Below, piece by piece: positions 34,602-42,965 of a stretch of 64,000 bases of DNA. This DNA is from Candidatus Poribacteria bacterium (GTDB lineage: Bacteria > Poribacteria > WGA-4E > WGA-3G), in NCBI GenBank assembly GCA_022824265.1, contig JAJEAG010000098.1, positions 28,160 to 92,159 of the forward strand. Direction: 5' to 3'. The notes under the pieces were generated by a model. The model was not told where the DNA came from, made no database searches, and saw nothing but the letters and a program-made list of their open reading frames with translations. A program made the translations under genes and the position numbers. Every line of letters begins with the position of its first letter. Positions within the stretch are counted from its first letter, which is position 1.

Positions 34602-35756
34602 TTAAAAATCTTGTCCTATTGAAAAAGCGTAAACAGAAGTGCCTTGAACAATGTGAATTCTTTCGTCTTCAGCCACAGTCGGTGTAAACTGCGGGGTATA
34701 AGCAGCATTAAGTGCTATGTTTCCAAACTTTACACCAATTCCTACGCAGAGACCTTCTGCTTTCCAAGTTCTTTCTTCCATCATATAGTCCGCATCTTCT
34801 AATAGATATACTGAATCATATCGTTTTTCGGTATCCCTGAGATATCCGATTCTACCGCCTATACGGTTATTGTACCATATTTCAACGCCAAGGTTTGTTC
34901 GGATACCATCGCTAAATGGTGGATGTATATCCAAACCGAGACGTATCATAGTGTTTGAATAATCCAGTTGATATGCAAAACCTGCAATAACATCACGGTT
35001 TATTTTATCTGGAATGAAAGGATCTATGAATGACAATCCGTTACTTAGATTTCGAACGACAACACCTGCATGAAAAGACTTGCCAAATTGTTGAATGAGA
35101 CCAATATTATATGCGTAACCACGACCAAAATGTTCCTTATTAATTGTATCAGTCACCTTAGAACGTACCCACCTTGCATCAAATCCAACAGTAGTACCAC
35201 CAAAGAGATTAATTGCATATCCGATTCCAAAAGCAAGGTTATTTTCGGGAAAACTGTTGAGGGCTTTTCCTTCATGGTTAACACGTCGAAAACTACCTTC
35301 ATGAACTAAGGATAATGCAGCACCGATTGTTCCGTATCTTCCTATTGGGAATGCCCAATTAAGTGTTTCAATACCAGATGCTCGTTGTTCAAAACGGCTA
35401 TAATCCTCATAGTCGGCATCAAAATTCGGTTTCGAAAGAAGGGCAATAGTACGGGGGAAACGGGTCATGTGGACTACAAACTGATCTCCATCTGCAGCAA
35501 TAATTCCTGCGGGATTGTTACCGAGCGCATTTGCTCCACCAGTAGCACCAACAAAACTACCACCCATTCCACGATGATCAGCACCGTGTAATTGTTTGAG
35601 AAACCTGTCTGCATCTGCCGTTAGGCGCACATCTGATGCAACTGTAGTTGGTATGAAACAAAAAAGAATTAGATAGAATATACAAAATGACGATAGAATA
35701 TATTTACTATTGATATTCAATGCATAAATGAGAGAACAATCTATTTTTCTGTTCAC
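34602..35756 (-). CDS. Outer-membrane beta-barrel protein (UPF0164/PorV-like), about 384 aa
   Basis: A GTG start at 35756 follows GGAG by 8 bases and yields a long signal peptide (YILSSFCIFYLILFCFIPTTVAS). The mature part contains the UPF0164/PorV-like motif GGSFVGATGGANALGNNPAGI, then alternating strands with aromatic belts (GIGYAINLFGGTTVGFDARW, AGFAYQLDY) and the terminal aromatic F (SIGQDF), typical of an outer-membrane barrel. Upstream in-frame ATGs at 35786 and 35822 exist but lack ribosome sites. The role could be transport or secretion-associated anchoring; the FlgD-like tail on the protease in this window would fit a surface export system. Confidence 0.78.
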   Translation of the reverse strand: MNRKIDCSLIYALNINSKYILSSFCIFYLILFCFIPTTVASDVRLTADADRFLKQLHGADHRGMGGSFVGATGGANALGNNPAGIIAADGDQFVVHMTRFPRTIALLSKPNFDADYEDYSRFEQRASGIETLNWAFPIGRYGTIGAALSLVHEGSFRRVNHEGKALNSFPENNLAFGIGYAINLFGGTTVGFDARWVRSKVTDTINKEHFGRGYAYNIGLIQQFGKSFHAGVVVRNLSNGLSFIDPFIPDKINRDVIAGFAYQLDYSNTMIRLGLDIHPPFSDGIRTNLGVEIWYNNRIGGRIGYLRDTEKRYDSVYLLEDADYMMEERTWKAEGLCVGIGVKFGNIALNAAYTPQFTPTVAEDERIHIVQGTSVYAFSIGQDF

Positions 35757-35866
35757 TTTTCTTACTCCAAGACCTATGTAGGTCATTGTATACTTGAATG
35801 GAAGTGTGAATTTATGTGTCAATGTATGTGTTTGTGGGGTGTGAGTTATGTGGGTGTGGTAGAATC

Positions 35867-36283
35867 CTATATGGAACAGAGCGTTACCTGTGCGATAGCG
35901 TAATCTTCAGCATGTGAAAGACTAACAAAGGAATTAACAACTCCAAGTTCTAAAGCGCATTCCTTAACCTTTCCGTGTAGGATAAGGGTTGGTTTTCCAG
36001 AAGTGTCAGCACATATTTCTACATCTTGCCAATACATCCCAACCGTTAAACCAGTGCCAAGTGCTTTCAGTGTTGCTTCCTTCGCAGCGAACCGTGCGGC
36101 AAGTCTCCCATAACGGGTTGGTGTTTTTCCACAGTATGTTAGTTCTTGATGTGTATAGACGCGTTGTTCAAACTTACTTCCCCAGCGTTGAGAAAGTTGT
36201 CTAATTCGTTCTACCTCAATAATATCTATGCCGATCCCTTGTATTTTATGTTGGAGCATCAAATTTTGTAAGTCGGTTTCCAT
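35867..36283 (-). CDS. acpS: Holo-[acyl-carrier-protein] synthase, 138 aa
   Basis: Short-chain phosphopantetheinyl transferase with GIGIDIIEVERIRQL at the N-terminus (the Asp that binds Mg2+) and RFAAKEATLKALGTGL (the Glu/Lys of the active site), plus SLSHAEDYAIAQV near the end. It transfers 4'-phosphopantetheine from CoA to ACP. The start codon overlaps the folP stop by one base (TAATG), so the gene is translated coupled to folP. Confidence 0.93.
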   Translation of the reverse strand: METDLQNLMLQHKIQGIGIDIIEVERIRQLSQRWGSKFEQRVYTHQELTYCGKTPTRYGRLAARFAAKEATLKALGTGLTVGMYWQDVEICADTSGKPTLILHGKVKECALELGVVNSFVSLSHAEDYAIAQVTLCSI

Positions 36284-37110
36284 TAACGATATAGAGCATC
36301 TGTTATACGTGCTGCGCGGGCAGCGGCTTTTACATCATGAACACGGACAATATCAACGCCATGTGTGATTGACCAGCACACCGTCGCCAGCGTACCTTCG
36401 ACTCTTTCTGTTACAGGCAGATCTAACAAGTTACCTATAAAGGCTTTACGCGATGTGCCAATTAATAATGGTTTGTTGAGGTGTTTGAATTCGTCAAGGT
36501 GTTTTAAAATCTGTATATTCTGTTCTGTCGTTTTCCCAAACCCGATTCCTGGGTCAATAATTATTTTATCAGCGTCAATACCTTTGTGTTCCGCGCTACT
36601 GATCCAATTCGCTAATTCTGTGTAAATATCTCTTACTACATCATTATATCTTGGATCTTGTTGCATGGTGCGAGGTGTTCCCTTCATGTGCATAAGAACT
36701 ACCCCTGCTTCCATTTCTGCTGCGACCTGTGCCATTGCAGCATCTCCCTGCAATGCGGTAATATCATTGATAATATGTGCTCCCGCCTCAAGTGCTTGTT
36801 GCGCAACAACTGCTTTTGAAGAATCAATGGAGATTACTGTATCCAAATTTTCTGAAACGAGCGCGTCAATTACTGGTAATACTCTATCTAACTCTTCCTT
36901 TGCGGTAACTGGTTCTGCTCCTGGGCGAGACGACTCTCCACCGATGTCAATAATAGTGGCACCGTCTGCTACCATGGTTTTCGCATGTGATACAGCGGTT
37001 TCAAGGTTTAAGTAGGTTCCTCCATCCGAAAATGAATCGGGAGTGACATTCAAAACACCCATGATATGGGTATTCCCACCAAAATTGAGTTGTTTGCCTC
37101 TACAATTCAT
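36283..37110 (-). CDS. folP: Dihydropteroate synthase, 275 aa
   Basis: Diagnostic blocks are [64 protein letters not shown] and [11 protein letters not shown], all in order. The enzyme joins p-aminobenzoate to dihydropterin pyrophosphate in folate synthesis. It overlaps ftsH by four bases (ATGA) at its start and acpS by one base at its end, forming a tight ftsH-folP-acpS unit. Confidence 0.95.
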   Translation of the reverse strand: MNCRGKQLNFGGNTHIMGVLNVTPDSFSDGGTYLNLETAVSHAKTMVADGATIIDIGGESSRPGAEPVTAKEELDRVLPVIDALVSENLDTVISIDSSKAVVAQQALEAGAHIINDITALQGDAAMAQVAAEMEAGVVLMHMKGTPRTMQQDPRYNDVVRDIYTELANWISSAEHKGIDADKIIIDPGIGFGKTTEQNIQILKHLDEFKHLNKPLLIGTSRKAFIGNLLDLPVTERVEGTLATVCWSITHGVDIVRVHDVKAAARAARITDALYR

Positions 37111-39020
37111 GTAAGGGATTTTACAGGCATCTGTGGTCGGGGTCCAAGGATATCTTCAATCTCTTCGGTTATAAGCGTTTCACGTTCTAACAGGGCATCT
37201 GCGAGCATTTTCAAACCATCAAGGTTCGTCTCAATTATATCTCTTGCCCTTTCGTAACATTCCATCACAATGTCATGCACTGCTTTATCGATTGCGATAG
37301 CGGTTTCTTCACTGTAATCTTGGTGAACAGCCAATTCTTTACCGAGAAAGACCTGTTCATCTCTTCTTCCATAAGTCAACGGTCCTAACGGACTCATTCC
37401 CCATTGGGTGACCATATGTCGTGCAAGACGTGTTGCCCGTTCAAAATCGCTTTGTGCACCAGTCGTCTGTTCACCAAAGATAATCTCTTCTGCTACACGC
37501 CCACCCAAGAATACGATGATGTCTGCAATGAGTTTCTTTCTATTCGGATTATGCCGTTCTTCAAGTGGTAGGAGTGCGGTAACACCTAAAGCTCTGCCGC
37601 GTGGTACAATGGTACATTTATAGTTTGGATCACTTTCGGGGACAAAGTGCGATAAGATTGCATGTCCAGCTTCATGATAAGCAGTGATGCGTCTCTCTTC
37701 ATCACTAATGACCAAACTTCTACGTTCAGGTCCCATCATGACACGGTCTTTTGCTTCATCAAAGCATGCCATATCAATGTGTTCTTTGTCTTCCCTTGCT
37801 GCGAGGAGTGCAGCTTCGTTTGCCATATTTTTGAGGTCAGCACCTGAAAATCCTGGTGTCGCTTTCGCTAAAATTTCTAAGTTGACATCGTCGGCAATCT
37901 TAAAAGGTTCTTTTGTATGAACACCAAGAATAGCTTTTCTACCCCGCACATCTGGTAAATCAACGATAATCTGACGATCAAATCTACCGGGTCGTAATAA
38001 TGCTGGATCCAAAACATCCGGACGGTTTGTCGCTGCAATCATAATTACAGTTTCGGATTCCTCAAATCCTTGCATCTGAACAAGCAGAGCATTTAAGGTC
38101 TGTTCTCGCTCGTCATGTCCACCACCGATACCTGCTCCCCGATGGCGACCAACTGCATCAAGTTCATCAATAAAGATAATGCATGGAGCATTCTTCTTAC
38201 CAGTTTCAAACAGGTCTCGGACCCTTGAAGCACCGACACCAACAAACATCTCAACAAAATCGGAGCCACTGATACTAAAGAATGGGACATCTGCTTCACC
38301 TGCGACAGCTTTTGCCAACATCGTTTTCCCAGTTCCAGGAGGACCGACTAACAAAACACCTTTAGGTATTGTTCCGCCGAGACGTTCATATTTTTTGGGG
38401 GCTTTGAGAAAATGGATTACTTCTTCAAGTGCCTCTTTTGCTTCATCAACTCCTGCGACATCTTTAAAGGTAACAGGTTTCTCAGTTTCGGTATGAAGTC
38501 TTGCCTTGCTTTTTCCAAAAGAAAGGGCACGGTTTCCACTGCCTTGCATCTGACGAGAAAGGAAAATCATTAAACCTAAGAAAATAAGTAAAGGTACTAC
38601 TGTGGTACCAATAACAAGCATCCAATCAGGAAAACCTGACCTGGGTTTGTTTCTATAACGTATCCCTTTTTGATCTAATAACTTTTGTAAACCATAATCT
38701 TCAACTGTGTCCCGACTGGCTTTAAATGCACCGCTCCACTTTTCTGGGAACATTACATTTTGAGATGTTTGTTCGGCTATATTTCTCTGATCTGCTATAA
38801 TTCCTGGCACCACGCCATCACGGAACTTTCCTTCAACCCATTCGTCATCAAGAAGTAGATATCCTTCAATAGGATTTTCTTCATGTTGGATGTAGTAATG
38901 AAAATCGGAGGTTGCCATTTCGTAGACTTGGTCACTTCGATTGATAATTTGGTAAATGGCAACAACAACAACCAATCCCAAAATAAACCACACGAGCATG
39001 TTTTTTGTGTTCTTGTTCAC
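37107..39020 (-). CDS. ftsH: ATP-dependent zinc metalloprotease FtsH, 637 aa
   Basis: Start taken at GTG 39020 ([15 protein letters not shown]) with GAGG 8 bases ahead; a longer frame from 39086 has no such site. Two membrane helices flank a periplasmic domain (about 8-30 and 130-155). The AAA+ module has Walker [17 protein letters not shown] (about 226-240), Walker [34 protein letters not shown], and the zinc protease motif HEAGH (about 449). It degrades damaged and regulatory membrane proteins. First gene of the unit; the promoter should be in the 39021..39300 stretch. Confidence 0.95.
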   Translation of the reverse strand: MNKNTKNMLVWFILGLVVVVAIYQIINRSDQVYEMATSDFHYYIQHEENPIEGYLLLDDEWVEGKFRDGVVPGIIADQRNIAEQTSQNVMFPEKWSGAFKASRDTVEDYGLQKLLDQKGIRYRNKPRSGFPDWMLVIGTTVVPLLIFLGLMIFLSRQMQGSGNRALSFGKSKARLHTETEKPVTFKDVAGVDEAKEALEEVIHFLKAPKKYERLGGTIPKGVLLVGPPGTGKTMLAKAVAGEADVPFFSISGSDFVEMFVGVGASRVRDLFETGKKNAPCIIFIDELDAVGRHRGAGIGGGHDEREQTLNALLVQMQGFEESETVIMIAATNRPDVLDPALLRPGRFDRQIIVDLPDVRGRKAILGVHTKEPFKIADDVNLEILAKATPGFSGADLKNMANEAALLAAREDKEHIDMACFDEAKDRVMMGPERRSLVISDEERRITAYHEAGHAILSHFVPESDPNYKCTIVPRGRALGVTALLPLEERHNPNRKKLIADIIVFLGGRVAEEIIFGEQTTGAQSDFERATRLARHMVTQWGMSPLGPLTYGRRDEQVFLGKELAVHQDYSEETAIAIDKAVHDIVMECYERARDIIETNLDGLKMLADALLERETLITEEIEDILGPRPQMPVKSLT

Positions 39021-39700
39021 AACCAATTGCCTCGTTTCTATAGAAAAAATATGGACTTTCACGATGCTGCAGACTATGGCATGCATCTATAGAACAAACT
39101 CATAAGAGTATGTTCAAGCAGTGTTAGTGACAACTTGCTTGGTCTGTGTCTATTATAATAGTATATATGTATATATATTGTAATTTTTGACAAATTATAA
39201 CACACTTTTCGCTTAATATCAACTGAATTTAAAAAAAACCTGTCATAGCCGTATTGTATGGCTGAATCTTATGTTATCCAATTTCTGCTTTTGGATGAAG
39301 GTTTATCGTAAAAAATATAAAAGTTGGATCCTAACACTTTCAGAGTTTTCAGAGTCAGAAGGAAAATTGAAGAATTTTGTAATGTGCCATGAACCTTTGT
39401 TGATACTGGATTATCAGACCATTTATGACTAAATTAGTCGTGATTGACTCTGAAAATTCGGAATATTTTTCCGCTCAATAGAAAAGGTATTTGTAGGTGT
39501 GTCATGATAGTTCGCTTTCTGATTCGTGGGTCGGATTTTGCGAGCGACTCCCAGAAACTGTTAACTTTGGAATGCAATTCTTGTCTAAATCGTTTGAACT
39601 GTTTGAATGGCTCTGGTGAAGTAATACTTGCATCTATCAAGCAATTCGTATATGATATTATATAATCCAGGGTAGACATGAAAGAAAAAGGAAGTATTGA
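39021..39700. other. Divergent spacer of 680 bp
   Basis: Contains the presumed ftsH promoter, an AT-rich run around 39150..39240, a complete family B element (39339..39463), and then the promoter region of the HIT gene. No gene is seen; frames crossing it have no ribosome sites. Confidence 0.65.
39339..39463. repeat. Inverted-repeat element, family B, copy 1 (125 bp)
   Basis: Ends are TTCAGAGTTTTCAGAGTCA (39339..39357) and TGACTCTGAAAATTCGGAA (39445..39463), imperfect 19-bp inverted repeats. The interior aligns along its length with the reverse complement of 63800..63924, which has exactly the same size. No coding capacity. Confidence 0.8.
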
Positions 39701-40225
39701 ATGAGACAAAACCTTTTTGTTCCCAATAAAATGCCTTATGCCAAAGGGAAAAATAGACCCGATGTTGACTGCATTCTGTGTGGAATCGTAGAAAAAAATG
39801 AAAAAGTTGAATGCCTTGAAGTTCATCGCACTGATCTATTTGTTATTTCCCTGAATCTCTATCCGTATAGTCCGGGACATCTGTTGATTTTTCCAAAAAG
39901 GCATATTATTGATGTTCGAGATTTAAGTTCTGAGGAGGTGTTACATTTACATAAACTCCAATGCCTCAGTTTTGAGGTGTTGACCCATGCTTATCAACCG
40001 CGCGGTTTTAATATAGGATATAATATGGGTGAGGCATCAGGGGCAAGTATTCCTCATTTACATCTACATGTTGTTCCAAGATACCCACGCGAATTAGGAT
40101 TTATGGATGTAATTGGTGGGACGAGAATCATCATTGAAGATCCAAATGTTACACAAGAGAAACTATACGGAATCTTTCAAGAATTCACACAAACAACAGA
40201 TGGGAACACAAAATTTCAAGAGTAA
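39701..40225 (+). CDS. HIT-family nucleotide hydrolase/phosphorylase, 174 aa
   Basis: Histidine triad HLHLHVVPR near residue 125, preceded by the family blocks DCILCGIV (CxxC zinc-type start), VISLNLYPYSPGHLLIFPKRH and GFNIGYNMGEASGASIPHLH. This arrangement matches the Ap4A-phosphorylase-like HIT group (ILCG...NLYPY..GHLL..P..H...). It hydrolyses or phosphorolyses dinucleoside polyphosphates or AMP-like conjugates. The start ATG at 39701 follows GGAAG. Confidence 0.9.
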   Translation: MRQNLFVPNKMPYAKGKNRPDVDCILCGIVEKNEKVECLEVHRTDLFVISLNLYPYSPGHLLIFPKRHIIDVRDLSSEEVLHLHKLQCLSFEVLTHAYQPRGFNIGYNMGEASGASIPHLHLHVVPRYPRELGFMDVIGGTRIIIEDPNVTQEKLYGIFQEFTQTTDGNTKFQE

Positions 40226-40234
40226 GAGATTCAC

Positions 40235-40411
40235 CTAATCCTCTTTCGAGGCATTGCGTACCTGTTCTTGCCTATACTTTGTTTGCCAATACCGTTCAAC
40301 AGAATCAGCAAGTTTTTCGTGTGCACGCATTATCCGCCAAAAAACTACCATCCAAAAAATAATAAAGCATAGACTGAGAAAATACATAAACAGTATAAAT
40401 AATCCTTCCAT
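40235..40411 (-). CDS. Small single-pass membrane protein, 58 aa
   Basis: A 58-codon gene between two longer genes. GGAGGT precedes the ATG by 11 bases. The protein has one hydrophobic helix (LFIL-FMYFLSLCFIIFWMVV, residues 4-24) followed by a basic-acidic cytoplasmic segment (RIMRAHEKLADSVERYWQ, then QTKYRQEQVRNASKED). It is too short for most gene callers. The shape is that of a membrane-bound modulator or transporter accessory protein. It lies between the HIT gene and thiO, transcribed in the same direction as thiO. Confidence 0.7.
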   Translation of the reverse strand: MEGLFILFMYFLSLCFIIFWMVVFWRIMRAHEKLADSVERYWQTKYRQEQVRNASKED

Positions 40412-40472
40412 AGTAAGTATCTACCTCCAGAAAAAATTAATAACTATTGTGATGTTCAAAGAAGAATTACAC

Positions 40473-41570
40473 TCATGGTAGAAATGGTTCTAATGACAGT
40501 GAAGTCTTTCCTGTAATAAGTAGTTCGGCAATCAACTTGCCAGTAATAGGTGCCAAAAGAATTCCGTTTTTGAAGTGACCAGATGCCAATACAACGTTGT
40601 CATAACCGGGTAGATGTCCAAGGCATGGACCTCTATTGTAATAAGGACGCAATCCTACCCATGTTTGAACGAAAGTGCTTTGTGCCAGTTCAGGGGCAAT
40701 AGTAAGAGCAGCGTCAATCATCTGTTTGACTCCATCCACTGTTGGTGTTTTATCGTATCCCACATACTCCACCGTCGCACCCAAGAGAACTTTTCCATCT
40801 GTACGTGGCACTATGTAAATACCAACGCCATCTATAGTACGTTGAAATAGTTGTGGCATCGTTTCAAGTAGAACAATCTGTCCTTTAACTGGAGAAATTG
40901 AGATTGGCACATCAAGCATTGTTGCCAAGTTTCCTGTCCAACATCCTGCTGCTAATACAAAGGATTCGGCATATATAGTCTCACCGTTAACCACCGCACC
41001 AATAACACGACCATTTTCGCTGACAAATCCTGAAACTGGATTACCTAACAAAAATTGTGTGCCATGCTGTGCCGCACCCTTTGCAAGTGCAGATACCATC
41101 TTCGGGTTACGCACATGTCCATCTTCCGGAAATAGCACTGCCCCTGCAATATTATTTGAAACAGCGGGTTCTAATTCCAATGCTTGATCTGATGTTAATA
41201 CCTCAGCAGTAAACCCTCTATTGACTCTTCGTTCAGCTAACCCAATAAGACCTGCAGCTTCTGATTCCTCAAAGTATACAGAGAGGGTTCCTGACTTTAT
41301 AAATTCAATATCTATATTTGTCTTTTCTTTAAGTTCTGAGGCTAAGGAGGGATACATTGCCAGACTTGCACGACATAACTCAGGATAGGGTTCATGTGTT
41401 GAGGCGTGTGATGTCAATATACCTGCACCTGCCCATGATGATTCTGTACCAACCCGAGTTGCCTTTTCAATTACAAGAACATCTACCTGTTTTTTGGCGA
41501 GTTCATAAGCAATCGCACACCCAATAATTCCACCACCGATAATTACAACATCTGCTCTATTTTCACTCAA
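40473..41570 (-). CDS. thiO: Glycine oxidase ThiO (thiamine biosynthesis), 365 aa
   Basis: FAD-dependent oxidoreductase: dinucleotide-binding VVIIGGGIIGCAIAYELAKK, then TRVGTESSWAGAGILTSHA (the ThiO-type S-S-x-A-G-A/G block) and, near the end, GLRPYYNRGPCLGHLPGYDNVVLASGHFKNGILLAPITG. ThiO oxidises glycine to the imine used for the thiazole of thiamine. No other thi gene is in the window. It lies upstream of, but with an opposite orientation to, the toxin-antitoxin pair. Confidence 0.9.
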   Translation of the reverse strand: MSENRADVVIIGGGIIGCAIAYELAKKQVDVLVIEKATRVGTESSWAGAGILTSHASTHEPYPELCRASLAMYPSLASELKEKTNIDIEFIKSGTLSVYFEESEAAGLIGLAERRVNRGFTAEVLTSDQALELEPAVSNNIAGAVLFPEDGHVRNPKMVSALAKGAAQHGTQFLLGNPVSGFVSENGRVIGAVVNGETIYAESFVLAAGCWTGNLATMLDVPISISPVKGQIVLLETMPQLFQRTIDGVGIYIVPRTDGKVLLGATVEYVGYDKTPTVDGVKQMIDAALTIAPELAQSTFVQTWVGLRPYYNRGPCLGHLPGYDNVVLASGHFKNGILLAPITGKLIAELLITGKTSLSLEPFLP

Positions 41571-41758
41571 AATCTATCACATCTTTTCATCTTGACTTCT
41601 TACATATACATAGTTTATCATGATGTATGGTATATGTCAATTTCTGCTTGGAGTCATTGGTAGATTCAGTTTGCAAATACATATAGAATATGTTAAAATT
41701 AACCATTGTAATCGTGGAACCTAAGGAATAGGAATCCTACTTGAAATTGGAGATGACA

Positions 41759-42112
41759 ATGAAAAAAAAACGAAATATTCTTGCAATAATCACATCAACA
41801 TTTCGAAAATTCAATTTTGCTGATAAGGATGTGCCACCACCCGAAAAAGAAACTGACGATGTGCCACCCCCAGATTATACACTTAATAAACTTCTTGCTG
41901 ATATACCTGAAACCAAATTTTCTGACAAGAATATGCCGGTGGAAGATAAGGATATGCCGCCAACCAATAAAGAGACTAAGCCTGTGCCACCTCCAGATTA
42001 TACACTTGAGGAACTTCTTGCTAACATACCAAAACACAATCTAAAAACTTCACAGGCTAATTCATCTGAGGAAGTTGATACAGGACAACCTGTAGGCAAG
42101 GAGGTATGGTAA
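41759..42112 (+). CDS. MazE-like antitoxin with duplicated toxin-binding segment and no AbrB domain, 117 aa
   Basis: The gene sits 7 bp before mazF. GGAG lies 6 bases before the ATG at 41759; upstream TTG (41741) and ATG (41753) are alternative starts. The protein has two copies of VPPPDYTL-xx-LLAxIP, spaced 41 residues apart (Y-T-L-N-K-L-L-A-D-I-P and Y-T-L-E-E-L-L-A-N-I-P). Both resemble the toxin-neutralising part of MazE (FTLAELVNDI in E. coli), and the C-terminus EEVDTGQPVGKEVW matches the MazE ending (...DWGEPKDKEVW). The usual N-terminal SpoVT-AbrB DNA-binding domain is absent; instead there is a basic start (MKKKRN) and acidic-proline-rich linkers. Confidence 0.75.
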   Translation: MKKKRNILAIITSTFRKFNFADKDVPPPEKETDDVPPPDYTLNKLLADIPETKFSDKNMPVEDKDMPPTNKETKPVPPPDYTLEELLANIPKHNLKTSQANSSEEVDTGQPVGKEVW

Positions 42113-42119
42113 ATTCTGT

Positions 42120-42506
42120 ATGTACATTCCACGACGTGGTGATATCGTGTGGATTAACTTTAATCCCCAAGCGGGACATGAACAAGCAAATGAACGTCCT
42201 GCTCTTGTGCTTTCAGATGAACAGTATAACCGCAGATTGCGTTTAGCAATAATGTGTCCAATTACGACTCGCCGAGCTTCCTACAGAACAGATCTTGATG
42301 TCTCAATCCCTCCAGAGGTAACAATTCGCGGTAAAGACTCCACAGCAATTATCAAACTATCAGGTGTAATTCAGGCTGATCATATCAAGAGTCTTGATTG
42401 GTTCGAAAGAGGGGCAAGGTACGCAGGGGATATGCCAGATGAGATAGTAATTCAGGTTCTACAAATAGTAGGTACACTTGTAAAAATTTGGGATATTCAA
42501 AATTGA
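42120..42506 (+). CDS. MazF/PemK family endoribonuclease toxin, 128 aa
   Basis: The mRNA-cleaving toxin family is clear: RRGDIVWINFNPQAGHEQANERPALVLSDEQYN at the N-terminus (the GDIVW..F.P..GHEQ..RRPALVLS pattern with the catalytic Arg), ICPITTRR (the catalytic Thr/Ser loop) and SGVIQADHIKSLDWFERGARYAG (K-S-L-D-W). The length is normal. It overlaps nothing, and a ribosome site is embedded in the end of the antitoxin gene, so the two are coupled. The partner is the unusual antitoxin upstream. Confidence 0.92.
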   Translation: MYIPRRGDIVWINFNPQAGHEQANERPALVLSDEQYNRRLRLAIMCPITTRRASYRTDLDVSIPPEVTIRGKDSTAIIKLSGVIQADHIKSLDWFERGARYAGDMPDEIVIQVLQIVGTLVKIWDIQN

Positions 42507-42663
42507 CCAAAGAATATAGTTTATAAGATAAGATTGAATGAGAAATACTTCTTGAAGGATAACTATCAACTTAGAATTAAACTAATCAATATAGTGTGCT
42601 TTGCAAGATCATTATATTGTAAGTGCGAATTGTGTGTATTCAAAGATAAAAAGAGGATATTGA

Positions 42664-42951
42664 ATGATACTTGGTAAGGTAACTGGGACAGTCGTAGCAA
42701 CGCAAAAAGATGAAAAACTTGTCGGAAGTAAGTTGCTGATTGTCCAAGATGTTAATTTAGATGGTGAATTAGAACGGAAATATACAGTAGCAGTGGATGC
42801 AGTCGGTGCTGGTATTGGTGAAATCGTCCTCGTAGCCACTGGCAGCTCTGCTCGTCAAACAAACGTAACCAGCAACAAACCTGTTGATGGTGTTGTAATG
42901 GCGATCGTAGATACCATTGAAATCAGTGGTGAAGTCCGTTACATGAAATAG
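42664..42951 (+). CDS. EutN/CcmL family microcompartment vertex protein (BMC-P), 95 aa
   Basis: Matches the pentameric EutN/CcmL vertex family: MILGKVTGTVVATQKDEKLVGSKLLIVQDV, then VAVDAVGAGIGEIVLVATGSSAR and VDGVVMAIVDTIEI. The family caps the corners of bacterial microcompartments. No hexameric shell protein or encapsulated enzyme is in the window. It is 14 bp ahead of the histidine kinase gene and looks co-transcribed with it. It either belongs to a dispersed compartment system or has a signalling-linked role. Confidence 0.9.
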   Translation: MILGKVTGTVVATQKDEKLVGSKLLIVQDVNLDGELERKYTVAVDAVGAGIGEIVLVATGSSARQTNVTSNKPVDGVVMAIVDTIEISGEVRYMK

Positions 42952-42965
42952 AGAGACTTACTGAT

